DNA from: Betaproteobacteria bacterium
Lineage (GTDB): Bacteria > Pseudomonadota > Gammaproteobacteria > Burkholderiales > Casimicrobiaceae
Direction: 5' to 3'
Assembly: GCA_029884335.1 (NCBI GenBank)
Contig: JAOUIA010000021.1
Span: forward strand, 1-55,795
DNA: 55,795 nucleotides
A program made the position numbers and the translations under genes. Position 1 is the stretch's first letter. Each line of letters begins with the position of its first letter. The notes beneath the pieces were generated by a model. The model worked only from the letters and a program-made list of their open reading frames with translations, was not told where the DNA came from and searched no databases. Shown here piece after piece: positions 9,019 to 17,505 of the stretch.

Positions 9019-9726
9019 ATGCCGACTACCCTCTCTCGCTTTTCCCGCGCGGCCATCCTCGCGCTCTCCTTCGTCGCGGCGCCGGCGGCGCAGGCCGACT
9101 ACAACGTCACCTGCGGCAGCGTCGGGGGCCGTCACAACACGTGCCGCCTCAGCGAGCCCGGTTACGTGACGCTGACCAAGCAGATCTCCGGCGCGCGCTG
9201 CGAGCAGGGACGCAGCTGGGACTACGACCGGCGCGAGATCTGGGTCGACAACGGCTGCGAAGCCGAGTTTCGCGTCGAGCGGTGGGGCTACCGGCGCGAC
9301 GGGCAGCCGTCCACCGGCGGGCCGACCGCGAGCAGCAGCAGCAGCAGGGATGCGGCGACGGCGGCTGCGGTGATCGCCGGAGCGGCGATCCTCGGCGCGC
9401 TCGCGAACAACAAGGACCACCAGGACGACTACAAGTACCGCGACCAGAACTACTACGGCCCGCGCCACACGTCCTACGTGCCCGGGTGGATGGTCGGCAC
9501 GTTCCGCGGCTACAACCCGCTGTACGGGGCCGAGGTGACCATGACCATCCGCCCGGACGGGCGCATGGCCGCCATGGCCAACAACCAGCCGATCGACGGC
9601 TACGTCAACGACGAGCAGTTGCACGTCGGGCCGGTGATCTTCGACATCGACCAGACGCGCGACGGCTTCGTCACGTCGCAGAAGGGGGATCGCCACAACG
9701 AGGTCCGCTACCGGCGGATCAACTGA
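9019..9726 (+). CDS. Secreted DUF3011-domain protein
   Basis: 235-aa predicted exported protein with a cleavable signal (MPTTLSRFSRAAILALSFVAAPAAQA). Residues ~28-92 form a DUF3011 repeat-like domain, with Cys pairs in YNVTCGSVGGRHNTCRL and the conserved WDYDRREIWVDNGCEAEFRV. A Ser-rich linker follows, then a hydrophobic AAAVIAGAAILGALA segment that may span or associate with the membrane, then a C-terminal beta-rich domain (about 155-235). The function of DUF3011 is not established; a lectin-like fold has been suggested for related sequences. Its stop codon overlaps an upstream in-frame ATG of the next gene. Confidence 0.82.
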   Translation: MPTTLSRFSRAAILALSFVAAPAAQADYNVTCGSVGGRHNTCRLSEPGYVTLTKQISGARCEQGRSWDYDRREIWVDNGCEAEFRVERWGYRRDGQPSTGGPTASSSSSRDAATAAAVIAGAAILGALANNKDHQDDYKYRDQNYYGPRHTSYVPGWMVGTFRGYNPLYGAEVTMTIRPDGRMAAMANNQPIDGYVNDEQLHVGPVIFDIDQTRDGFVTSQKGDRHNEVRYRRIN

Positions 9727-9758
9727 TGCCGGCCGCGCGAACGCTGCAGAGGTCCCCG

Positions 9759-10520
9759 ATGAGGGTCCGTTCGACGTTGTTCATGGGCATGCTGGCGATC
9801 GGCTGCGCCGCCGCCCTGCCGGTCGTCCACGCCGCCGCGCCGATCGAGACTCGCCCGGTCAGGTTCGCGAAGGGCGCGTCGTCGGCCACGATCAAGGGCT
9901 CGATCAAGGGCGACAAGACCATCGACTACAAGCTCGGCGCGCGCGCCGGGCAGACGATGAGCGTGACCCTGAAGGCGAGCAACGCGTCGACGTACTTCAA
10001 CGTGCTGCCGCCGGGCTCGAACGACGTCGCCGTGTACAACAGCTCGAGCGCCAGCAACGAGTGGACGGGCAGGCTCGAGGCCGACGGCGAGTACAAGGTG
10101 CGCGTCTATCTGATGCGCAGCGCGGCGCGGCGCAACGAGGCGTCGAACTACACGCTCAGCGTCGCCATCACGGGGGACGCCGCAGCGAAGGCGCAGCTCG
10201 GGACGGCGCCGGCGAGCGACGCCAAGGTCAAGGGCACGCCCTACCACGCGACGGGCCAGGTGCCGTGCTCGATGGGAAGCGCCGCGCCGGGCTCGGCGCA
10301 GTGCGACTTCGGCGTGATTCGCGGCAAGCCGGGCAACGCGGAGGTTCACGTGACGCTGCCGGGGGGGTCGAAGCGCGTGCTGACCTTCCTCGGGGACAAG
10401 GTCAGCGCGGACGGCGGCGCCGCCGCGAAGGCCGTGAAGAGCGGTGACGGCATGTGGTCGGTGGACGTCGGCGGCAAGGAGCAATACCGCATCCCGGACG
10501 CGGTGATCTCCGGCGGCTGA
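9759..10520 (+). CDS. Secreted PliG-like (g-type lysozyme inhibitor-like) protein
   Basis: 253-aa predicted periplasmic protein. The start ATG 9759 has AGAGG at 9748-9752 and gives a clean signal peptide (MRVRSTLFMGMLAIGCAAALPVVHA); an in-frame ATG at 9726 gives a poorer N-terminus. The first domain (~30-140) contains GARAGQTMSVTLKASNASTY, NVLPPGSNDVAVYNSS and YKVRVYLMRSAARRNEASNY, which resemble the inhibitor of g-type lysozyme family. A second ~90-residue domain has two Cys (in VPCSMGS and AQCDFGV) that could form a disulfide. The inhibitor role is inferred from recalled motif similarity only. It follows the DUF3011 gene directly. Confidence 0.75.
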   Translation: MRVRSTLFMGMLAIGCAAALPVVHAAAPIETRPVRFAKGASSATIKGSIKGDKTIDYKLGARAGQTMSVTLKASNASTYFNVLPPGSNDVAVYNSSSASNEWTGRLEADGEYKVRVYLMRSAARRNEASNYTLSVAITGDAAAKAQLGTAPASDAKVKGTPYHATGQVPCSMGSAAPGSAQCDFGVIRGKPGNAEVHVTLPGGSKRVLTFLGDKVSADGGAAAKAVKSGDGMWSVDVGGKEQYRIPDAVISGG

Positions 10521-10556
10521 CGGGCGCGTGCGAGCGTTTGCCGGGGAGGTCTCGTG

Positions 10557-10853
10557 ATGGACATGCTCGCCCGGTGGCTGGTGCAGCAGCCGCTGCACAT
10601 CCTGCTGGTCGCGGCGGCCTTCTTCGCGGCGTGGGGGCTGGTCCGGGCGACGCCGCTCGGCAAGGTTCCGCGCGCCAACGCCCTCCGGGTCCCGGCGTTC
10701 GCCTGGCTCGCGTACGCGGGGTGGGAGTGGCTGGTGCACGTCTTCTCCCCCGGGGCCGACATCCGCGTCGACCTGCTGTTGATCTGGCCCGTCGTGGGCC
10801 TTGCGACACTTTGGGGTCTGGTGCGGCTGCTGGCCGCCGCCGTCTCCCGCTGA
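10557..10853 (+). CDS. Small membrane protein of unknown function
   Basis: 98-aa protein with about three hydrophobic segments (PLHILLVAAAFFAAWGLV, VPAFAWLAYAGWEWLVHVF and LLLIWPVVGLATLWGLVRLL). ATG 10557 is chosen because GGGGAGGT (10543-10550) lies six bases upstream; the GTG at 10554 is too close to it. I do not recognise a family. The strong ribosome-binding site and the clean membrane topology argue for a real gene. It sits between the PliG-like gene and the molybdenum hydroxylase genes. Confidence 0.72.
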   Translation: MDMLARWLVQQPLHILLVAAAFFAAWGLVRATPLGKVPRANALRVPAFAWLAYAGWEWLVHVFSPGADIRVDLLLIWPVVGLATLWGLVRLLAAAVSR

Positions 10854-10915
10854 CGCTTGCCCCCCGGGCGCGCTTGCGCGCACCATGCGCCGGTTGAACG
10901 ATGCGGGGGGGCGCC

Positions 10916-11380
10916 ATGGCAAGGATAACGCTGACCGTCAACGATCGGGAGCGCGCGCTCGACGTGCGCGACCCCGGCGAGCCGTTGCTGTTCGTGTTGC
11001 GCAACCAGCTCGGGCTGACCGGCGCCAAGTACGGCTGCGGCGTCGGGCAGTGCGGCGCGTGCACGGTACTCGTGGACGGCGAGGCGGTGCGGTCTTGCCT
11101 GGTTCCCGCCGGCAGCGCGGCCGGCCGCGCGGTCACGACCGTCGAGCACCTCGGCACGGCCGAGCGCCCCGGCCCGCTTCAACGCGCGTTCATCGAGCAG
11201 CAGGCGGCGCAGTGCGGCTACTGCGTCCCGGGGATGGTGATGAGCGCGGCGGCGCTGCTGCGCCGCAACCCGCGGCCGACCGGCGACGAGGTCAAGCGGG
11301 CGCTCGACGGCAACCTGTGCCGCTGCGGCACGCACCAGCGCATCATCGACGCGGTGTTGCTCGCGGCGGGGACGCGATGA
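10916..11380 (+). CDS. Molybdenum hydroxylase small subunit, [2Fe-2S] (IorA-like)
   Basis: 154-aa protein that carries two [2Fe-2S] clusters and passes electrons from the molybdenum subunit to an external acceptor. Plant-type cluster ligands are C41, C46, C49 and C61. The C-terminal helical cluster uses C100, C103, C135 and C137 (QCGYC and LCRCG). The length fits the small subunit of the two-subunit, FAD-free branch that includes isoquinoline 1-oxidoreductase. The ATGA overlap with the next gene gives coupled synthesis. The real substrate cannot be deduced. Confidence 0.92.
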   Translation: MARITLTVNDRERALDVRDPGEPLLFVLRNQLGLTGAKYGCGVGQCGACTVLVDGEAVRSCLVPAGSAAGRAVTTVEHLGTAERPGPLQRAFIEQQAAQCGYCVPGMVMSAAALLRRNPRPTGDEVKRALDGNLCRCGTHQRIIDAVLLAAGTR

Positions 11381-13551
11381 ACCGGCGCGAGTTCGTGTTC
11401 TCGGGCGGCGCCCTCGTCGTGGCGTTCACGTGGAGGCGGCCGGCTGCGGCGCAGGCGCCCACCGAGGCGGCGCCTGCCGGCCGCACGTTGGCGACCGACG
11501 AGGTGGACGCGTTCCTCGCGATCGGCGCCGACGGCCGGGTGACGATCTACTCGGGCAAGGTCGACCTCGGCCAGGGCTTGCGCGTCGCGATCCCGCAGAT
11601 GGCGGCGGAGGAACTGGGCTGCGGCGTGGAGCGCATCGCGTTCGTCGAGGGCGACACCGCGCTCACGCCGGACCAGGGGCCGACGGCGGGCAGCACCGGG
11701 ATCATGCGCGGCGGCGTGCAGATCCGCCAGGCCGCGGCGACGGCGCGCGAGGCGCTGCTCGACCTCGCCGCCGCGCGTCTCGCGCGACCGCGCGCCGAGC
11801 TCGCGCTGGTGGACGGCGAAGTGCGCGCTACCGGCGGCGCATCGTTGGGCATCGGCGAGCTCGTGGGCGGCCGCCGCCTCGGCGTGAAGCTCGACCCGAA
11901 GGCCCCGCTGACGAACCCGGCGCGATTCCGCGTGATCGGCAAGCCGCTGCCGCGGCCCGACGTCGCGGCAAAGGTCGCGGGCACGCACCGCTTCGTCCAC
12001 GACGTCGTCGTCGCAGGCATGCTGCACGGCGCCGTCGTCCGCCCGCCCGCGGTCGGCGCGAAGCTCGTCGAGGTCGACGAGGCGTCGGTCGCCGCGATCG
12101 GCGGCGTCCGGGTCGTCCGCATCCGTGACTTCCTGGGCGTGGTGGCCGCCGCCGAGTGGGACGCGATGCGGGCCGCGCGCGCGCTGAAAGCGCGCTGGTC
12201 CGACGGCACGGGGCTGGTCGGCGACGCAGGCGTGCGCGCGTGGATGAAGAAGGGGCCGCCGGTCGACGAGACGCTGGTGAAGCGCGGCGACGCCGCGGCG
12301 GCGCTCGCCGGGGCGGCGAAGCGCATCGCGGCCGAGTACTACTGGCCGATGCACTCGCACGCCTCGCTGGGGCCGTCGTGCGCGATCGCCGACATTCGCG
12401 AAGGCGAGGCGACGATCTGGAGCGCGTCGCAGGCCACGCACCGGTTCCGCGGCACGATCGCCCGCCTGCTCGGGCTCGCGCGCGAGAACGTGCGCGTGAT
12501 CTACGTCGACGGCGCGGGCTGCTACGGCATGAACGGCCACGACGACGCAGCCGCCGACGCGGCGCTGCTGTCGCGCGCGGTCGGCAAGCCGGTGCGGGTG
12601 CAGTGGACGCGCGAGGACGAACTCGGCTGGGATCCGAAGGGGCCGCCGCAGCTCCTCGCGCTGGAAGGCGCGGTCGACGACGACGGGCGCATCGCGGCGT
12701 GGCGCACGCGGATGTGGATCCCGCGCGCCACGGCCAACCTGCCGAGCATGCCGCTGCTGGGGCCCCAGGCCGCGGGGATCGAGCAGGTGCCGGGGCTGTC
12801 GACCGGGCTCATCAGCCAGAACGGCAACCCGCCCTACGCAGTGGCGAACCAGGAGGTCGTGGTGCACTGGCTCGCCGACGCGCCGCTGCGGCCGTCGAAC
12901 CTGCGCGCGCCCGGCAAGATCGCCAACGGCTTCGCGGTGGAGAGCTTCACCGACGAGCTCGCCGCGGTCGCGCGCCAGGACGCGCTCGCATTCCGCCTCG
13001 CGGGCCTCGGCGACCCGCGCGGCATCGAGGTGGTGAAGCGCGCCGCGGCGCTGATCGACTGGCAGGCGCGTCCGTCGCCGGGGCCCGGCGGCGTCGGCCG
13101 CGGCATCGCCTACCTGCACTACAAGAACAACGAGACCTACGTCGCGATCGCGATGGAGGCCGAGGTCGACCGCCGCAGCGGGGCGATCCGCGTGCGCCGC
13201 GTCGGCTGCGCCCACGACTGCGGCCTGGTGATCAACCCCGACGGCGTGCGCGCGCAGATCGAGGGCTCGATCCTGCAGACGCTGTCGCGCGCGCTGTTCG
13301 AGGAAGTGAAGTTCGACCGTGCGCGCGTGACGAGCGTCGACTTCGCGTCGTACCCGCTGCTGCGCTTTCCGGACGTGCCGCGCATCGCGATCGACCTCGT
13401 CTTGCGCCAGCACGCGCCGCCGCTCGGCGCCGGGGAGGCCGCGGCGACGCCGGTCGCCGCGGCGCTGGCCAACGCGGTGTACGACGCGGCCGGCATCCGC
13501 CTGCGCGACGTGCCGTTCACGCGGGAGCGCGTGCGGGCCGCGTTCGGCTAG
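11377..13551 (+). CDS. Molybdopterin-binding hydroxylase large subunit (IorB-like)
   Basis: 724-aa catalytic subunit of the xanthine dehydrogenase superfamily. It has an Arg-Arg N-terminus (MNRREFVFSGGALVVAF) followed by AAAQA, which suggests Tat export of the folded heterodimer. Family motifs include SGKVDLGQG, GPTAGSTGIMRGG, RAPGKIANGFAVES, and LGAGEAAATP with predicted catalytic E687. No FAD subunit is adjacent, so electrons probably go from the [2Fe-2S] subunit to a cytochrome; that is inference. The TAG stop codon lies inside the terminal repeat of the 273-bp element that follows, so the insertion may define the end of the gene. Confidence 0.9.
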   Translation: MNRREFVFSGGALVVAFTWRRPAAAQAPTEAAPAGRTLATDEVDAFLAIGADGRVTIYSGKVDLGQGLRVAIPQMAAEELGCGVERIAFVEGDTALTPDQGPTAGSTGIMRGGVQIRQAAATAREALLDLAAARLARPRAELALVDGEVRATGGASLGIGELVGGRRLGVKLDPKAPLTNPARFRVIGKPLPRPDVAAKVAGTHRFVHDVVVAGMLHGAVVRPPAVGAKLVEVDEASVAAIGGVRVVRIRDFLGVVAAAEWDAMRAARALKARWSDGTGLVGDAGVRAWMKKGPPVDETLVKRGDAAAALAGAAKRIAAEYYWPMHSHASLGPSCAIADIREGEATIWSASQATHRFRGTIARLLGLARENVRVIYVDGAGCYGMNGHDDAAADAALLSRAVGKPVRVQWTREDELGWDPKGPPQLLALEGAVDDDGRIAAWRTRMWIPRATANLPSMPLLGPQAAGIEQVPGLSTGLISQNGNPPYAVANQEVVVHWLADAPLRPSNLRAPGKIANGFAVESFTDELAAVARQDALAFRLAGLGDPRGIEVVKRAAALIDWQARPSPGPGGVGRGIAYLHYKNNETYVAIAMEAEVDRRSGAIRVRRVGCAHDCGLVINPDGVRAQIEGSILQTLSRALFEEVKFDRARVTSVDFASYPLLRFPDVPRIAIDLVLRQHAPPLGAGEAAATPVAAALANAVYDAAGIRLRDVPFTRERVRAAFG

Positions 13552-13820
13552 GGCCTGTTCACGCTATGGACGCATGCGCGAAGGGGTGTCCTCGCGTGGC
13601 CATCGCGGCGCTCGCCGCAGCGAATACCGGGAGTATTCGCAAGGCGAGCAACAATGAGGGGCGCGCGAGGACGCCCCTTCCCTTCGGGCTGCGGCGAAAA
13701 AGACCGTGGGCGGTGTTGCAAGCCCTTGCCGGGTTCCCGACCCGGCTGCGGCCTTGCGCCTACCCCACGGCCTTTTTCGCTGCGCAGCGCGCTTGTGTCC
13801 ATAGCGTGAACAGGCCCTAG
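13548..13820. mobile_element. 273-bp MITE-like element with perfect 24-bp terminal inverted repeats
   Basis: The ends CTAGGGCCTGTTCACGCTAT+GGAC (13548-13571) and their exact reverse complement (13797-13820) are perfect over 24 bp; the outermost CTAG is itself a palindrome and could be the target. Inside are two folded arms. Arm 1 pairs 13580-13596 with 13664-13680 (one mismatch), then 13610-13616 with 13643-13649, then GCGAATAC/GTATTCGC (13620-13640). Arm 2 pairs 13694-13710 with 13764-13780 and encloses GCCGGGT/ACCCGGC (13728-13746). There is no transposase, so it is non-autonomous if mobile. It fills most of the gap between two convergent genes. Confidence 0.82.
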
Positions 13821-13863
13821 CACCCTCGCCGACGGGAGCCCGCGCTGCGCGGGCCGTGCCGGC

Positions 13864-14871
13864 CTACGCCGCGCCCGCGCCGTCGAGGATGGCGCGGATC
13901 TGCCGGGCGTAGTCGGTGCTCGCGGCGTCCCCGGTCACGAGCTCTATGCGGTCCGGGCCGTCCACGCCGACGCCGAGCTCGACGGCCCTCGCGATCTGCT
14001 CCTGCGCGAAGATCGCGCCGCGGGCGACTTCCGGCGTCGTGCCGAAGTGGCGCAGCAGGGCGACCCCCACCGCGTCGACGGCGACGCGGTCGGTCCCGGC
14101 CAGCACGACCTCCGCCGGCACGCGCTTGCCCGTGTCGGGCCCGCCGGTGACGAAGGCCTCGACACCGTCGAGCACCACGAGGTCGCCGCGGCAGCCGGCG
14201 TTGATCTCCGCGATCATCCGCCGCTGGTGCGGCGAGGTGTGCAGCTCGCGCATGTAGTCGTGCGCTTCGCCGGGGACGCGCTTGGCCGCGAGGCCGACCG
14301 CGTTCTTGAGCGACAGCGTGAAGTGGCCGCCGAAGCGGTGCGTCTTGAGGCAGCACGCCTGCGCGACGGCGCCGGCGCTGCGCACGATGCGCGGCAGCGC
14401 GAAGCCCTGCTGCCAGTGGCTGCCCGGCACGCGGACCGTCTCCCAGTCCCCGGCGCCCAGTTCGTCGAGCACGACGGCCTTCGCGCGGTGCGCCTGCGCG
14501 ACCCGGAAGACCTGCGTGCGCTCCATCACGCTGCGCGTGTCGCCCATGCCGCTGCGGTCGCCGACGGTCAGCGGGCCGGCGCCCAGCGCCGCGAGGCCCG
14601 CGAGCAGCGCGGCCAGCGTGTCGGGGTGCGTCGAGCCCGGCGCCGGGTCGGCGCTGTTGCAGTTCGGCTTGACGAAGACGTCGCGCCCGCCGAGAGCCTC
14701 GAGGCCGAGCAGCGCGATCGCGCGCCGGGTGCCCGCGGCGCGGTCGCGCGTCCTGACGAATGCGACGCGGGCGACGGGGGCGGCTGCGGCTCGCGCCGCC
14801 TCGGGGAAGCCGCCGGCAAGCGCTGCGCCCGACAGCCCCGTCGCGTTGCGGATGAAGTCCCTGCGGTTCAT
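13864..14871 (-). CDS. Tat-exported DUF362-domain protein
   Basis: 335-aa protein with a twin-arginine signal (MNRRDFIRNATGLSGAALAGG). DUF362 features include VFVKPNCNSADPAPGSTHPDTLAAL near the N-terminus, LKTHRFGGHFTLSLKNAVGLAAKRVPG in the centre, and DRVAVDAVGVALLRHFG. DUF362 proteins are usually linked to iron-sulfur or redox proteins, but their activity is not defined. No ferredoxin-type Cys cluster is visible here. The start ATG 14871 begins directly with the Tat motif. The gene converges on the molybdenum hydroxylase operon across the 273-bp element. Confidence 0.9.
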   Translation of the reverse strand: MNRRDFIRNATGLSGAALAGGFPEAARAAAAPVARVAFVRTRDRAAGTRRAIALLGLEALGGRDVFVKPNCNSADPAPGSTHPDTLAALLAGLAALGAGPLTVGDRSGMGDTRSVMERTQVFRVAQAHRAKAVVLDELGAGDWETVRVPGSHWQQGFALPRIVRSAGAVAQACCLKTHRFGGHFTLSLKNAVGLAAKRVPGEAHDYMRELHTSPHQRRMIAEINAGCRGDLVVLDGVEAFVTGGPDTGKRVPAEVVLAGTDRVAVDAVGVALLRHFGTTPEVARGAIFAQEQIARAVELGVGVDGPDRIELVTGDAASTDYARQIRAILDGAGAA

Positions 14872-14946
14872 GCGCCGCCTCCGGCCCGCGCCCGATCGCG
14901 CGGCAACGCGACCATCATACGCCCGCGAAGCGCGCGCGCCGGTGTC

Positions 14947-14987
14947 ACAACCTGGTGTTGCCCGCTACGCGAGCAACACCAGGTTGT
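14947..14987 (-). terminator. 15-bp perfect stem enclosing the proB stop codon
   Basis: ACAACCTGGTGTTGC (14947-14961) and GCAACACCAGGTTGT (14973-14987) are perfect reverse complements with an 11-nt loop. The proB TAG (14965-14967) lies in the loop and the upstream arm encodes the last residues. On the minus strand no T-run follows the stem, so it is not a classical intrinsic terminator. It could stabilise the 3' end of the message or act with Rho. It is the only termination-like structure seen after obgE-proB. Confidence 0.55.
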
Positions 14988-16083
14988 CCCTGTGGATGAG
15001 CTCCGGCTCGTCGACGTAGCCCAGCACCGCCTCGATCTCGGCGGAGGGCCGGCGCATGATCTTCGCCGCCTCGGCCGCGTCGTAGTTGACGAGCCCCCGC
15101 GCGACCTCCGCGCCCTCGGGCGAGAAGCAGCCGACGACCTCGCCGCGCTGGAACGCGCCGTCGACGGCGACCACGCCGATCGGCAGCAGGCTCTTGCCTT
15201 CCTTCGTCAGCGCGCGCACGGCGCCGGCATCGAGCGTCAGCCGGCCGGCGAGCTGCACGTGGTCGGCGAGCCACTGCTTGCGCGCGGCGAGCGTCTGCCG
15301 CTCGGCGACGAGCTCGGTGCCGATCGCCTCGCCGGCGGCGAGCCGCGTGAGCACGTCGCTCTCGCGGCCGCTGGCGATCACCGTGCCCGCTCCGCTGCGC
15401 GCCGCGCGCTTCGCCGCGAGGATCTTGGTGAGCATGCCGCCGCGCCCGAGCGCGCTGCCCGCGCCTCCGGCCATGCGCTCGAGCGCGGGGTCGCCGGCGC
15501 GCGCGCTGCGCACCAGCGTGGCCTCGGGGTCGCGGCGGGGATCGGCGGTGTACAGGCCGACCTGGTCGGTCAGCAGCACCAGCGCGTCCGCCTCGATCAG
15601 GTTGGTCACCAGCGCGCCCAGCGTGTCGTTGTCGCCGACGCGGATCTCGTCGGTGGTGACCGTGTCGTTCTCGTTGATGACCGGGATCACGCCGAGCCCG
15701 ATCAGCGTGAGCAGCGTGCTGCGCGCATTGAGGTAGCGGCGGCGGTCGGCGAGGTCGTCGTGCGTGAGCAGCACCTGCGCCGTGCGCAGTCCGTGCTGCG
15801 CGAACGCCTGCTCGTAGGCCTGCACGAGCCCCATCTGGCCCACCGCCGCGGCGGCCTGCAGCTCGTGGATCGCCTTCGGCCGCGTCGACCAGCCGAGGCG
15901 CTTGACGCCCTCGGCGATCGCGCCGGACGACACCAGCACCACGGACTTGCCCTCGCGCACGAGCGCGGCGATCTCGGCCGCCCAGCGGGCGACGGCCTCG
16001 TGGTCGAGCCCGCGACCCTCGTCGGTGACGAGGCTCGAGCCGACCTTGACGACGATGCGCGACGCGCCGGCGACCAGTCCCAC
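14965..16083 (-). CDS. proB: Glutamate 5-kinase with PUA domain
   Basis: 372-aa enzyme for the first step of proline synthesis, phosphorylation of glutamate at the gamma carboxyl. The amino acid kinase domain covers about residues 1-260 with [31 protein letters not shown] and [17 protein letters not shown]-terminal PUA domain follows (about 275-365), as in the long form of ProB. The start is a GTG one base after the obgE stop, so the two genes are translationally coupled. The family is normally feedback-inhibited by proline. Confidence 0.96.
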   Translation of the reverse strand: MGLVAGASRIVVKVGSSLVTDEGRGLDHEAVARWAAEIAALVREGKSVVLVSSGAIAEGVKRLGWSTRPKAIHELQAAAAVGQMGLVQAYEQAFAQHGLRTAQVLLTHDDLADRRRYLNARSTLLTLIGLGVIPVINENDTVTTDEIRVGDNDTLGALVTNLIEADALVLLTDQVGLYTADPRRDPEATLVRSARAGDPALERMAGGAGSALGRGGMLTKILAAKRAARSGAGTVIASGRESDVLTRLAAGEAIGTELVAERQTLAARKQWLADHVQLAGRLTLDAGAVRALTKEGKSLLPIGVVAVDGAFQRGEVVGCFSPEGAEVARGLVNYDAAEAAKIMRRPSAEIEAVLGYVDEPELIHRDNLVLLA

Positions 16084-16084
16084 G

Positions 16085-17504
<1,420 letters not shown>

Positions 17505-17505
17505 C

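Noticed and set aside
13548-13823. Open frames running across the 273-bp element on both strands
   Set aside because: The inverted-repeat structure explains the sequence. No start signal or family resemblance supports a protein.
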